From Euryarchaeota archaeon UBA346 (GTDB taxonomy: Archaea; Thermoplasmatota; E2; DHVEG-1): a stretch of DNA of 20,199 bases. The notes under the pieces are model-generated. The model saw only the letters and a list, made by a program, of their open reading frames with translations, ran no database searches and was not told where the DNA came from. A program made the position numbers and the translations under genes. The stretch spans positions 1-20,199 of the forward strand of contig DAJP01000093.1 in NCBI GenBank assembly GCA_002496355.1, given 5' to 3'. Shown piece after piece: positions 1 to 6,536 of this stretch (positions are counted from its first letter, which is position 1; each line of letters begins with the position of its first letter).

Positions 1-195
1 GCTGGAGCAAACGGAGCAGCGATTACACTGCTGACTGAGCGGGACCATGATAACTTCCGGCGAGTCCAAAGTAATGACGATTTCCGGATTGAACGAGCAG
101 ATATCCCTGATTTTCGGAAAATTCCATTTTTACGACGGATAGAGCAACGACAACATTCGTTCAGAGGACCTTCTCGTCATACTTTCGGACGATAA
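1..195 (+). CDS. DEAD-box RNA helicase, C-terminal fragment
   Basis: An open frame enters from the window edge and stops with TAA at 193-195, giving 64 residues. It begins AGANGAAITLLTERDHDNFR, which matches the end of the helicase C-terminal (RecA2) domain just after the GRxGR motif, where DEAD-box proteins read RAGxxGxAITL(V/L)T. An Arg-rich tail follows (RRIEQRQ, then FRGPSRHTFGRR), as expected for a basic RNA-binding extension. The family unwinds or remodels RNA using ATP in the cytoplasm. The catalytic motifs lie outside the window, so the subfamily cannot be named. It converges on the CPBP protease gene with an 11-bp gap. The family call is fairly firm despite the short length. Confidence 0.72.
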   Translation, partial: AGANGAAITLLTERDHDNFRRVQSNDDFRIERADIPDFRKIPFLRRIEQRQHSFRGPSRHTFGR

Positions 196-206
196 CCAGA
201 AACGTG

Positions 207-896
207 CTACAACAACAACGGGAGCAACACCAGAGTAAAAAATCGATTACTCCCGTGCAACACACACGATCCAATAATATTCTGTGATCTTCGTGCAATT
301 TCCAACGTCAGAATTCCTTGTACGAGTGTCCCAATAGTGAATATCGTCAGAAGATTTTGTGGATGCATCAGTAAAAAACTCATCAATGAAGTCACATACG
401 CTATTTTCATATTGGTTTTTCGTAATAAGAGAATGAAGAGAATGCCCCTGAATAAGAATTCTTCAGTAAATGCTTCAAAAAAACTGATGATACCAGCGGC
501 TAGGTCTGCGCTCCAAGTTATTCCATACGCATATTGTATCAGTCCTGTTACAATAAACATGAACGGTAAGAATAGAATACACCAAACCATGCTTTTTTTC
601 ATTGATTTCTTTTGAATCCCATAATTTGATCCTTGCAGGGGAGAGAAATTATGTTTAATTGACAGGAGAGCAACGAGGGGGAGGACGACGAAAAGAAGAA
701 CTTTTGTCCCTACATAGGTGTATGAACGAAGAAAATTGCTTGTAAGTAATGGCCAATATAAGAATACGATCAACATCAGAGCAGTGATGATAGCTCCGAT
801 TTCAAACAATGCGTCTCTTTTGTATTTCATACTATAGACTAACGGTATAATCATTGGAACCAGCATCGGCCATAGGAATAAATTCAGCCCTACCAA
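207..896 (-). CDS. CPBP-family intramembrane glutamic protease
   Basis: A 229-residue, strongly hydrophobic protein with about seven candidate membrane segments. It carries the CPBP (CAAX protease and bacteriocin-processing, Rce1-like) motifs: EEFLFR at 145-150 (the EExxxR glutamate motif), FLLMH at 174-178 (FxxxH) and H214 in LHGSN (third motif). Such enzymes cleave within or beside the membrane; the substrate here is unknown. The start is a TTG at 894-896. I accept it because GAGGTGA lies 3-4 nt upstream as a Shine-Dalgarno sequence and no ATG fits better upstream. It is divergent from ABCE1 across a 104-bp gap that holds a TATA-like box and a 12-bp palindrome. A role in prenylated-protein processing, immunity or signalling cannot be decided from sequence. 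Confidence 0.85.
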   Translation of the reverse strand: MVGLNLFLWPMLVPMIIPLVYSMKYKRDALFEIGAIITALMLIVFLYWPLLTSNFLRSYTYVGTKVLLFVVLPLVALLSIKHNFSPLQGSNYGIQKKSMKKSMVWCILFLPFMFIVTGLIQYAYGITWSADLAAGIISFFEAFTEEFLFRGILFILLLRKTNMKIAYVTSLMSFLLMHPQNLLTIFTIGTLVQGILTLEIARRSQNIIGSCVLHGSNRFFTLVLLPLLL

Positions 897-928
897 ATTT
901 CACCTCTAATGGTTTGTATCATTTGCTT

Positions 929-939
929 TTTTATAAGAT
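929..939 (-). promoter_or_regulatory. Candidate box A for the CPBP protease gene
   Basis: Read on the minus strand, the sequence is a TTATAAAAAA-type TATA element about 35-40 nt before the TTG start at 896. This spacing would give a short leader containing the GAGGTGA ribosome binding site. It is a motif match only. Confidence 0.4.
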
Positions 940-945
940 TTCACA

Positions 946-957
946 GTAATCGATTAC
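946..957. promoter_or_regulatory. Perfect 12-bp palindrome in a divergent promoter region
   Basis: GTAATCGATTAC is a perfect palindrome in the 104-bp gap between the CPBP protease and ABCE1. It lies next to the minus-strand TATA-like box and about 43 bp before the ABCE1 ATG, which is a good position for a dimeric repressor or activator to affect both genes. One 12-bp palindrome can arise by chance, so operator function is a suggestion. Confidence 0.3.
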
Positions 958-1000
958 CAAAAAACCTTTAAGAACCTGGCTCTTCACAGTGTTCGCTGAA

Positions 1001-2776
1001 ATGAGAATCGCAATTGTGCTGAAAGATCGATGTACATCAAAACGATGTGCGCAGGAATGTATCAAATTCTGCCCTAGAGTTCGCGCTGGGGATGAGACTG
1101 TTGTGATGGGTGAAGACGGAAGACCAATCATTTCTGAGGATCTTTGTGTCGGCTGCGGCATCTGTGTGAATAAATGCCCGTTCGAAGCAATAAAAATCAT
1201 CGGACTCGCTGAAGAACTCAAAGAGGACCTTGTCCATCAATTCGGGAAAAACGGGTTTCGACTGTATCGACTCCCGATCCCAAAAAAAGGAAGCTGCGTT
1301 GGTATCCTTGGTCAGAACGGTATAGGAAAGACGACCGCAATCAAGATTCTCGCAGGACAAGTCATCCCGAATCTTGGGGAATATCGCAAAAAGAAACCTT
1401 CCTGGGATCCTGTTCTTGAATACTATGCAGGGATGGAGCTGTATGAACATTTCAAGGCGCTCTCAGAAGAGAACATGGCCTGCGTGCTCAAACCACAGTA
1501 TGTCGATCAACTCCCGCGCATCGTCAAAGGAAAAATACGGGATGTCCTGAAAAGCGCTGATACATCAGAAAAGTTTGAGACGGTCGTCGCTAAGCTTGGT
1601 ATTTCCCAACTGCTTGACAAGGAAATCGAGAAAGGAACCATCTCTGGAGGAGAGCTTCAACTAGTTTCTATTGCCGCTGCTCTAGTCAAAGACGTTGACT
1701 TATATTTCTTTGATGAGCCAACTTCGTATCTTGATATCTATCAACGATTGAAGGTCGCACGGATTATCCAAGAGCTTTCCAAGGAAAAAAAAGTCATCGT
1801 CGTCGAGCATGATTTAGCGGTCCTGGATTTCCTGTGTGAAAACGTCCATATCATGTATGGAACGGAGGGGGCGTATGGTGTCGTGACGTTCCCACGAGCG
1901 GTACGTCATGCGATCAACACATATCTCTCCGGGTATCTGAAGGAGGAGAACATCCGTTTTGGAACAAAAATCGAGTTTTTCGCAAGCCCCCCAAAACAAC
2001 AACAGGGACTTCGTATCCTTGTCTCCTATGACACTCTGCTCAAGGAATTTGAGGATTTCACCCTCCAAGTAGAACAAGGAATCATCCGACAAGGTGAACT
2101 CATCGGGATCGTTGGTCCCAATGCTATTGGAAAAACAACATTTGTGAAAATGCTTGCTGGAGTGATCCAACCAACGAAAGGCTCCATCGAATATGATCTG
2201 AAAATAAGTTACAAACCTCAGTACATTTCTCCTGATTTTGAAGGAACCGTCCATGAATATTTCGAACAATTCTCACCACAACTGTTTACCTCCTCGTTTT
2301 TACAGGCCGAGGTCCATGATGCACTCCATCTGAAATACCTCCAAGACCGTGAGTTGATGACCTTGTCCGGTGGAGAGCTCCAACGAGTCGCCATCGCAGC
2401 ATCAGTTGTCAAAGAAGCGGATATCTACCTCATTGATGAACCATCAGCATACCTGGATAGTCAACAACGGATGATTGTCTCACGGATGTTACGTCGACTT
2501 ATCGAAAAATCCGGGAAATCAGCGATGATCGTCGACCACGATGTCTATTTCATAGACATGGTCAGCGACGCATTAATCGTCTTTGATGGCGTACCTGGTA
2601 GAAAAGGGCGAGCGCAGGGGCCATTCAGCCTTCATGAGGGGATGAATCGGTTCCTGAAAAATGTCGACATCACCTTCCGGCGTGATGAGGAGACCAAACG
2701 ACCCCGTGTCAACAAACCAGACTCCTATATGGACCGTCAACAGAAACAAAACGGTGAGTATTACTATAAGTTTTAA
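1001..2776 (+). CDS. ABCE1/Rli1 ribosome-recycling ATPase
   Basis: A full-length (591 aa) ABCE1, the twin-ATPase iron-sulfur protein that splits post-termination ribosomes with aRF1/Pelota in the cytoplasm. The N-terminal ferredoxin-like region has eight cysteines (C11, C16, C20, C24, C49, C52, C55, C59) for two [4Fe-4S] clusters. The first nucleotide-binding domain has Walker A GQNGIGKTT (104-112), signature ISGGELQ (214-220) and Walker B DLYFFDEP (233-240). The second has GPNAIGKTT (372-380), LSGGELQ (455-461) and DIYLIDEP (474-481). I chose ATG 1001 over the in-frame GTG at 989 because the family conserves an MRIA(V/I) start. It is divergent from one intramembrane protease and 36 bp before another. 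No truncation or missing catalytic residue is visible. Confidence 0.97.
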   Translation: MRIAIVLKDRCTSKRCAQECIKFCPRVRAGDETVVMGEDGRPIISEDLCVGCGICVNKCPFEAIKIIGLAEELKEDLVHQFGKNGFRLYRLPIPKKGSCVGILGQNGIGKTTAIKILAGQVIPNLGEYRKKKPSWDPVLEYYAGMELYEHFKALSEENMACVLKPQYVDQLPRIVKGKIRDVLKSADTSEKFETVVAKLGISQLLDKEIEKGTISGGELQLVSIAAALVKDVDLYFFDEPTSYLDIYQRLKVARIIQELSKEKKVIVVEHDLAVLDFLCENVHIMYGTEGAYGVVTFPRAVRHAINTYLSGYLKEENIRFGTKIEFFASPPKQQQGLRILVSYDTLLKEFEDFTLQVEQGIIRQGELIGIVGPNAIGKTTFVKMLAGVIQPTKGSIEYDLKISYKPQYISPDFEGTVHEYFEQFSPQLFTSSFLQAEVHDALHLKYLQDRELMTLSGGELQRVAIAASVVKEADIYLIDEPSAYLDSQQRMIVSRMLRRLIEKSGKSAMIVDHDVYFIDMVSDALIVFDGVPGRKGRAQGPFSLHEGMNRFLKNVDITFRRDEETKRPRVNKPDSYMDRQQKQNGEYYYKF

Positions 2777-2812
2777 AAAACATAATAAAGAGATAGATGT
2801 TTTATTCTGTCT

Positions 2813-3523
2813 ATGGCATCTTTTCTCACCTGGGGTCTGCTTGTTTTTCTTTCGTTTCTCCCTCCACTTGTTTACACTATCTGGATACGGAATACAGAGC
2901 GGTGCCATCGCCAGCAATGGCTCTCTATTTTTCTGTGTTTCCTTTGGGGAGCAACGATCGCTGTTGTGGCAGCCTTAATCCTAGAAATTATTCTACAGAT
3001 ACCACTCGAATCGTCTGTGTCTCTTACTGAGGTGACTCCTTTTCTGGCGGTGGTCGTTATCGCCCCTGTTGTTGAGGAGTTTACCAAGCCTCTCGCGTTA
3101 CGTCTTCGGTCTGTAAAAAATAATCTGAGTGAAATGGAAGACGGGTTGATTTACGGTGCGGTTGCTGGTCTAGGGTTTTCTGCGACTGAAAATCTCCTCT
3201 ACGGATACAGTTTCTTCTCTGAAGGTTTTGTTATCTTTTTGGTGTTGATGGCGACACGAAGCGTTGGAGGATGTCTGCTTCATGCGTCTGCGACAGCATT
3301 AACAGGATATGGTTTTGGGAAAACAGTGATGAAGAAATCATCGTTTTTCGGCGTGCTTCCCTATTTTCTGCTTGCGATTTTTCTTCACGGGTTCTATAAT
3401 TTTCTTGTCTCCTATGAGTTGTTTGGGGTGCTTTCCGGTCTCATCCTTGCGTTTCTTTTCGTCATATTCGCTATTAGCATGATTCGTAAGAAGATTCGTA
3501 CCCTTGATGGACAGAATTGTTAA
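2813..3523 (+). CDS. PrsW-family intramembrane protease
   Basis: A 236-residue polytopic membrane protein of the PrsW family, a branch of the glutamic intramembrane protease superfamily that also contains CPBP proteins. Visible motifs are EEFTK at 88-92 (EExxK), ATENLLYG with E126 and N127, LLHA with H157, and LHGFYNF with H192. These match the conserved acidic and histidine positions of PrsW. In Bacillus, PrsW cleaves the anti-sigma factor RsiW; archaea lack that system, so the substrate is unknown. The gene starts 36 bp after ABCE1 on the same strand, so co-transcription is plausible. It ends in an A/T-rich convergent terminator shared with the next gene. Confidence 0.85.
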   Translation: MASFLTWGLLVFLSFLPPLVYTIWIRNTERCHRQQWLSIFLCFLWGATIAVVAALILEIILQIPLESSVSLTEVTPFLAVVVIAPVVEEFTKPLALRLRSVKNNLSEMEDGLIYGAVAGLGFSATENLLYGYSFFSEGFVIFLVLMATRSVGGCLLHASATALTGYGFGKTVMKKSSFFGVLPYFLLAIFLHGFYNFLVSYELFGVLSGLILAFLFVIFAISMIRKKIRTLDGQNC

Positions 3524-3552
3524 AAAAAAAAGAAAAAAGTGTTTTTATTTTA
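3524..3552. terminator. Bidirectional A/T-tract terminator between convergent genes
   Basis: Directly after the PrsW stop come an A10 run, an A6 run, then GTGTTTTTATTTT leading into the stop codon of the opposite gene. Transcripts in either direction meet a T-rich tract, which is the usual intrinsic termination signal of archaeal RNA polymerase. There is little GC stem. Confidence 0.6.
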
Positions 3553-4587
3553 ACTGGGTGGTACTTCAAAACTCCAGGTCAGCACATCACCGTTTGTCAC
3601 CAGATATTTGTCAGCGCCAACATCCGGGAGTCTCCCGTTGACATAGTACTGCCAGTATTTCCCGTCTGTTCCTCCGACTGCGTTGTTGATGGAATTGATC
3701 AGTGTCGAGTCAAATTGTGCATAATAGGTTGCGTCGATAGAAAACCCGTTTTGTTGTGCGCTTCTCTCCAGGACAGAATAGGCGGTGTCCCCTGCTTTGG
3801 CCACTAGATTATCTGTGATGGTCCAACTGTCCGCGGTGATGACGATCCGGATGCTTGTTTGGTCTGATTTCTCGACCCAGACCTCGCTTTTCTGTGGAAT
3901 TGTTGTTGCAGTCCCTGTGAATGATATGGCGACAAGACCAAGGACAAGAAGCACGGCGGGTATCTTATGAGTGAGCTTCAGTTGAAATGGGTGGAGGTGC
4001 ATCTGGTCGTTTTTCTTCGCAGCGTAGAGAAGAACAGGTAATCCTATCGCACTGAAGGTGACAAGCCCTGAGATCAGATGATAGAGCATGAATGGTAAGC
4101 CTGCGGTGTACACCAAAACCAGCGATGAGGCATCATGGGGATACATGAGGTACCACCATCCCATGTTTGTCCAGATGTCGTAGAGCAGGACGGTGCCAAC
4201 GCCAAGACCAGCCATAAGACCAACGCTCTTCAGACGAGCTTGTCCTAGGTTGTTCCAGAGTCGATTTTTGTTCAGTAAGGTGAGAAGGCCAATGAGGGCG
4301 AACCCTGAATAGGTAAACAGCACGATTCTGTTCATTTGATCTCCGACGAAAATCGGGTTTCCGATGAGAATATCACTGCCGATCATGCTTGCGAGCGGCA
4401 CGATGAGTGCGAGTGGTGATCGAATGAGCATGATTGCAAGAAACGTCACCACCATGATGATTTCGAAGTTCGGGAATGGTTGAACTCCCATCCCAAATAG
4501 GACGTATCGTCCGATGGTTCCAAAGAGGATTAATCCTATGATTGTTATCAGCTGTAGCAGATTTCCCTGATTTTTTATATTCATCAT
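3550..4587 (-). CDS. Membrane protein with C-terminal DUF4430 (transcobalamin-like) domain
   Basis: 345 residues in two parts. Residues 1 to about 220 are polytopic: six or so hydrophobic segments, with NFEIIMVVTFLAIM and LIVPLASMIGSDILIGNP resembling DUF6580/ECF-transporter S-component-like proteins. After one more membrane segment (near 212-228) comes an outside domain of about 115 residues with the DUF4430 pattern: a GDTAYSVLERSAQQNGFSID segment, KYWQYYVNG, and a final GDVLTWSFE. DUF4430 is related to the beta domain of transcobalamin and intrinsic factor, so binding of a cobamide or similar small ligand at the cell surface is a reasonable guess, not a demonstrated role. It lies 55 bp downstream of hflX. 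The fusion is complete and unbroken. Confidence 0.7.
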   Translation of the reverse strand: MMNIKNQGNLLQLITIIGLILFGTIGRYVLFGMGVQPFPNFEIIMVVTFLAIMLIRSPLALIVPLASMIGSDILIGNPIFVGDQMNRIVLFTYSGFALIGLLTLLNKNRLWNNLGQARLKSVGLMAGLGVGTVLLYDIWTNMGWWYLMYPHDASSLVLVYTAGLPFMLYHLISGLVTFSAIGLPVLLYAAKKNDQMHLHPFQLKLTHKIPAVLLVLGLVAISFTGTATTIPQKSEVWVEKSDQTSIRIVITADSWTITDNLVAKAGDTAYSVLERSAQQNGFSIDATYYAQFDSTLINSINNAVGGTDGKYWQYYVNGRLPDVGADKYLVTNGDVLTWSFEVPPS

Positions 4588-4622
4588 AACATACTCCCTT
4601 TGTGGAGGGAATTACGATACAG

Positions 4623-4649
4623 CCTATAAGAGTTTTGTTTTCTTATAGG
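4623..4649. repeat. 9-bp inverted repeat overlapping the hflX stop codon
   Basis: CCTATAAGA (4623-4631) and TCTTATAGG (4641-4649) are perfect inverted repeats with a 9-nt loop. The right arm contains the hflX stop codon (4643-4645, minus strand). In the transcript a hairpin would form at the end of hflX, before the DUF4430 gene. No T-tract follows on the minus strand, so it is not a classical terminator; it could be an RNA-processing or stability element. Confidence 0.4.
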
Positions 4650-5923
4650 GCATTGCCTTTGACTGTTCGAGCGGTAGCGATGAGTTTTTCTTTTATCTTT
4701 TCGTTACATTCAACTTCGACGTTTATTAAAGTACCATACGTGATGTGGAGCACCTTTGTTTTTTCATAGAGCTGTGAGATGAACCGTTGAGAGTGTTCCT
4801 CTAAGGGGAGCTGAAAAGTGATTTTCACCATGTGAGGTAAGGAATCATAGATGGTCTGGAGCAGTTCATCGATGTGTTTCTGTTCCTTTACGGAGACTGC
4901 TATCATGGTGTGGTCCTCGATGATACCTGTGTCTTCAAGATATTCCTGGAGGGTATTAAGTGCTGTCGTGTCGATGATATCAATCTTGTTTAACGCGATG
5001 ATGATGGGTGCTCCGACACCGATATTGCGTAACTCGTTTATCGACACACGGAGTTTTTTTTCCACGATTTCTTTTGTTTCGCTGCCATCGACGACTAAGA
5101 TGACGACATCTGCCAGTTCTATTTCTTCCAAGGTCGAATGGAACGCGTCGATGATGCACGCTGGGAGGTTTTCGATGAATCCGACCGTGTCGGTGAGAAG
5201 GATGGGGATTTGTTTTTCTTTGTTTTTTGATGAAATGCTCCTGGTAGTGGTGGAGAGGGTGGAGAACAGTTGTTCTTCGACTTTGACTTTCTCCCCTGAT
5301 AAGAGATTCATGAGACTGCTTTTCCCTGCGTTTGTATATCCGGCGAGGGAGACAGAGTAAAAACCACTCTGGGACCGGGTTTGTCGTTGGAGTTCTCTGT
5401 TTTCTCGTATTTTTTGGAGTTCTTCTCTGATTTTCTTTGATTGTCGTTTGATCATCTCGTAGTAGTCGTCAACCTGGTATTCTCCTCCTGCCATCAGACC
5501 GGGGTGTTCTCCTGCCTTTGTCCGGTGGATGAGTTCGCGGACGTAGGGTCGTTCATATTGGAGTTGTGCGAGTTTTACTTGCAGGAGCGCTTCTCGTCGT
5601 TCTGCATGTTCTTCGAAGATGGCAAGGATGAGTCTGATGCGGTCGTAAACGTTGTGTTCTAGTGTCTTTTCTAAGGTAAACCATTGTGATGGTTTTAGTT
5701 CGCCGTTGACGATGATGAGGTCTATGGTCTCATTAGTATCTTTGAAGTAGTCGGTTATTTCGTCTACTTTTCCGCTGCCGATGTAGTAATTGACATCAGG
5801 GTTCGTTCGGTGTTGGATGAATGTTTTTAGGATGGTGTAACTAAGGGTTTCTGCGAGCTGGGTGATCTCTGCGGTGGAGTCGTCAAGCGAGATGAGTATT
5901 GCTTTTTTTTGGTTTGAGGTCAT
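4643..5923 (-). CDS. hflX: HflX-type ribosome-associated GTPase
   Basis: A 426-residue HflX GTPase, which binds the large ribosomal subunit and in bacteria splits stalled or stress-inactivated ribosomes. The N-terminal HflX domain (about 1-130) includes NYYIGSGKVDEI and the LAQLQYERPYVRELIHR stretch. A coiled helical linker (about 155-185) leads into the GTPase domain: G1 GYTNAGKS at 195-202, the STLSTTTR G2 region near 221-228, G3 DTVGF at 245-249 and G4 NKID at 312-315. The usual glycine-rich linker is replaced by HPGLMAGGEYQ, in line with archaeal members. It is the first gene of a two-gene minus-strand unit, with a palindromic TTTATAAA box about 75 nt upstream. The family assignment is secure. 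Confidence 0.95.
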   Translation of the reverse strand: MTSNQKKAILISLDDSTAEITQLAETLSYTILKTFIQHRTNPDVNYYIGSGKVDEITDYFKDTNETIDLIIVNGELKPSQWFTLEKTLEHNVYDRIRLILAIFEEHAERREALLQVKLAQLQYERPYVRELIHRTKAGEHPGLMAGGEYQVDDYYEMIKRQSKKIREELQKIRENRELQRQTRSQSGFYSVSLAGYTNAGKSSLMNLLSGEKVKVEEQLFSTLSTTTRSISSKNKEKQIPILLTDTVGFIENLPACIIDAFHSTLEEIELADVVILVVDGSETKEIVEKKLRVSINELRNIGVGAPIIIALNKIDIIDTTALNTLQEYLEDTGIIEDHTMIAVSVKEQKHIDELLQTIYDSLPHMVKITFQLPLEEHSQRFISQLYEKTKVLHITYGTLINVEVECNEKIKEKLIATARTVKGNAL

Positions 5924-5998
5924 TGTTTTCTGGGGAGGATAACAGGCTGTTCTTCTTTAATATTTGGTACCTGTGAATAGAGATTTCTCTCATGGTTT

Positions 5999-6006
5999 TT
6001 TATAAA
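5999..6006 (-). promoter_or_regulatory. Candidate box A for hflX
   Basis: TTTATAAA lies about 76 nt before the hflX ATG. A start of transcription some 27 nt downstream would leave a leader of roughly 50 nt. The element is palindromic, so its direction is inferred from gene layout. Confidence 0.45.
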
Positions 6007-6041
6007 CTTCTCCTGTAAAAGTGTCTTTTTGCGACATAACA

Positions 6042-6049
6042 TTTAAATA
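6042..6049 (+). promoter_or_regulatory. Candidate box A for the 61-aa zinc ribbon gene
   Basis: TTTAAATA, close to the archaeal TATA consensus, lies 34 nt before the ATG at 6083. This spacing predicts a leader of only about 10 nt, which agrees with the absence of a Shine-Dalgarno sequence. Confidence 0.5.
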
Positions 6050-6082
6050 CATGCTATGCTATAACATATCATTGATGATATT

Positions 6083-6268
6083 ATGGAGATAATCGCCTGC
6101 CCACTCTGTGGAAGTAAGAACACCCATTCGATGATAACCACACCAGCACGACTCCCCTATTTCGCGCGAGGTTACACCTGCGACGACTGCCAGTTCAAAG
6201 GAATACCCTTGATTTTTTCTTCCGAAAAAATCTACAAAAAATTCCTCCATATCCTCAAAAGAACCTAA
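6083..6268 (+). CDS. Small zinc ribbon protein, function unknown
   Basis: A 61-residue protein with two knuckles, CPLC (C6, C9) and CDDC (C33, C36), separated by 23 residues, which is typical of a single zinc ribbon. The rest is YFARGYTC before the second knuckle and FKGIPLIFSSEKIYKKFLHI after it. Small archaeal proteins of this CPxCGS...YxCxxCxFxG type are common and may bind nucleic acid or protein partners; no role can be assigned. It has its own box A 34 nt upstream. The opposite-strand frame at 6059-6352 is a shadow, since the cysteine spacing supports the plus strand. The gene is divergent from hflX. Confidence 0.75.
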   Translation: MEIIACPLCGSKNTHSMITTPARLPYFARGYTCDDCQFKGIPLIFSSEKIYKKFLHILKRT

Positions 6269-6312
6269 CACTCTAAAAAATAGAATACTCTCAAAAGAGA
6301 CAAGGAAATAAA

Positions 6313-6420
6313 ATGAGGAAAACTTGTAACAAATGTAATAAAAATTCACCAATAATTTTATATACGGATGTATCTCTACATTTATCTGAGAAACGGAGGA
6401 AGGGTCTTATTCTTCATTAA
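6313..6420 (+). CDS. Possible 35-aa CxxC microprotein
   Basis: A short frame starting ATG at 6313, 44 bp after the zinc ribbon gene, with AAGGA 7-8 nt upstream as a fair Shine-Dalgarno sequence. It encodes MRKTCNKCNKNSPIILY followed by a charged tail (SEKRRKGLILH). The CNKC knuckle resembles half a zinc site, but there is no second pair of cysteines, so metal binding would need dimerisation. Its 3' end overlaps the left arm of a hairpin. Coding status is uncertain; conservation in related genomes would be decisive. Confidence 0.25.
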   Translation: MRKTCNKCNKNSPIILYTDVSLHLSEKRRKGLILH

Positions 6421-6460
6421 ATCCCCTTAATTTTTTTCCCTTCCCTCCTTTTATCTTTAA
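6395..6460 (+). terminator. Hairpin followed by T-rich tract
   Basis: GGAGGAAGGG (6395-6404) pairs with CCCTTCCCTCC (6438-6448), leaving one bulged base. The loop is 33 nt, and TTTTATCTTTAAT follows. The arrangement suits termination or 3'-end protection of the zinc ribbon transcript. A TTTTATATA box at 6356-6364 makes a short independent RNA an alternative. Confidence 0.35.
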
Positions 6461-6489
6461 TAAAAATTTATTTTATCGTCCAGAAAACA

Positions 6490-6497
6490 TTTATATA
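6490..6497 (+). promoter_or_regulatory. Box A for the NosD-like gene
   Basis: TTTATATA, a near-consensus archaeal TATA element, lies 47 nt before the ATG at 6537. A GGGGGAG stretch at 6526-6532 is a weak ribosome binding site. The predicted leader is about 20 nt. Confidence 0.55.
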
Positions 6498-6536
6498 TGG
6501 TTCAGGTATTGGAAAAAGAATGAACGGGGGAGCCCA

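Noticed and set aside
989..1000. GTG at 989 as ABCE1 start
   Set aside because: The family conserves MRIA at the N-terminus, matching ATG 1001; the extra four residues have no support.
6059..6352. 97-residue minus-strand frame
   Set aside because: It lies opposite the zinc ribbon gene, whose CxxC pairs and own box A support the plus strand; the minus product is low-complexity and hydrophobic.
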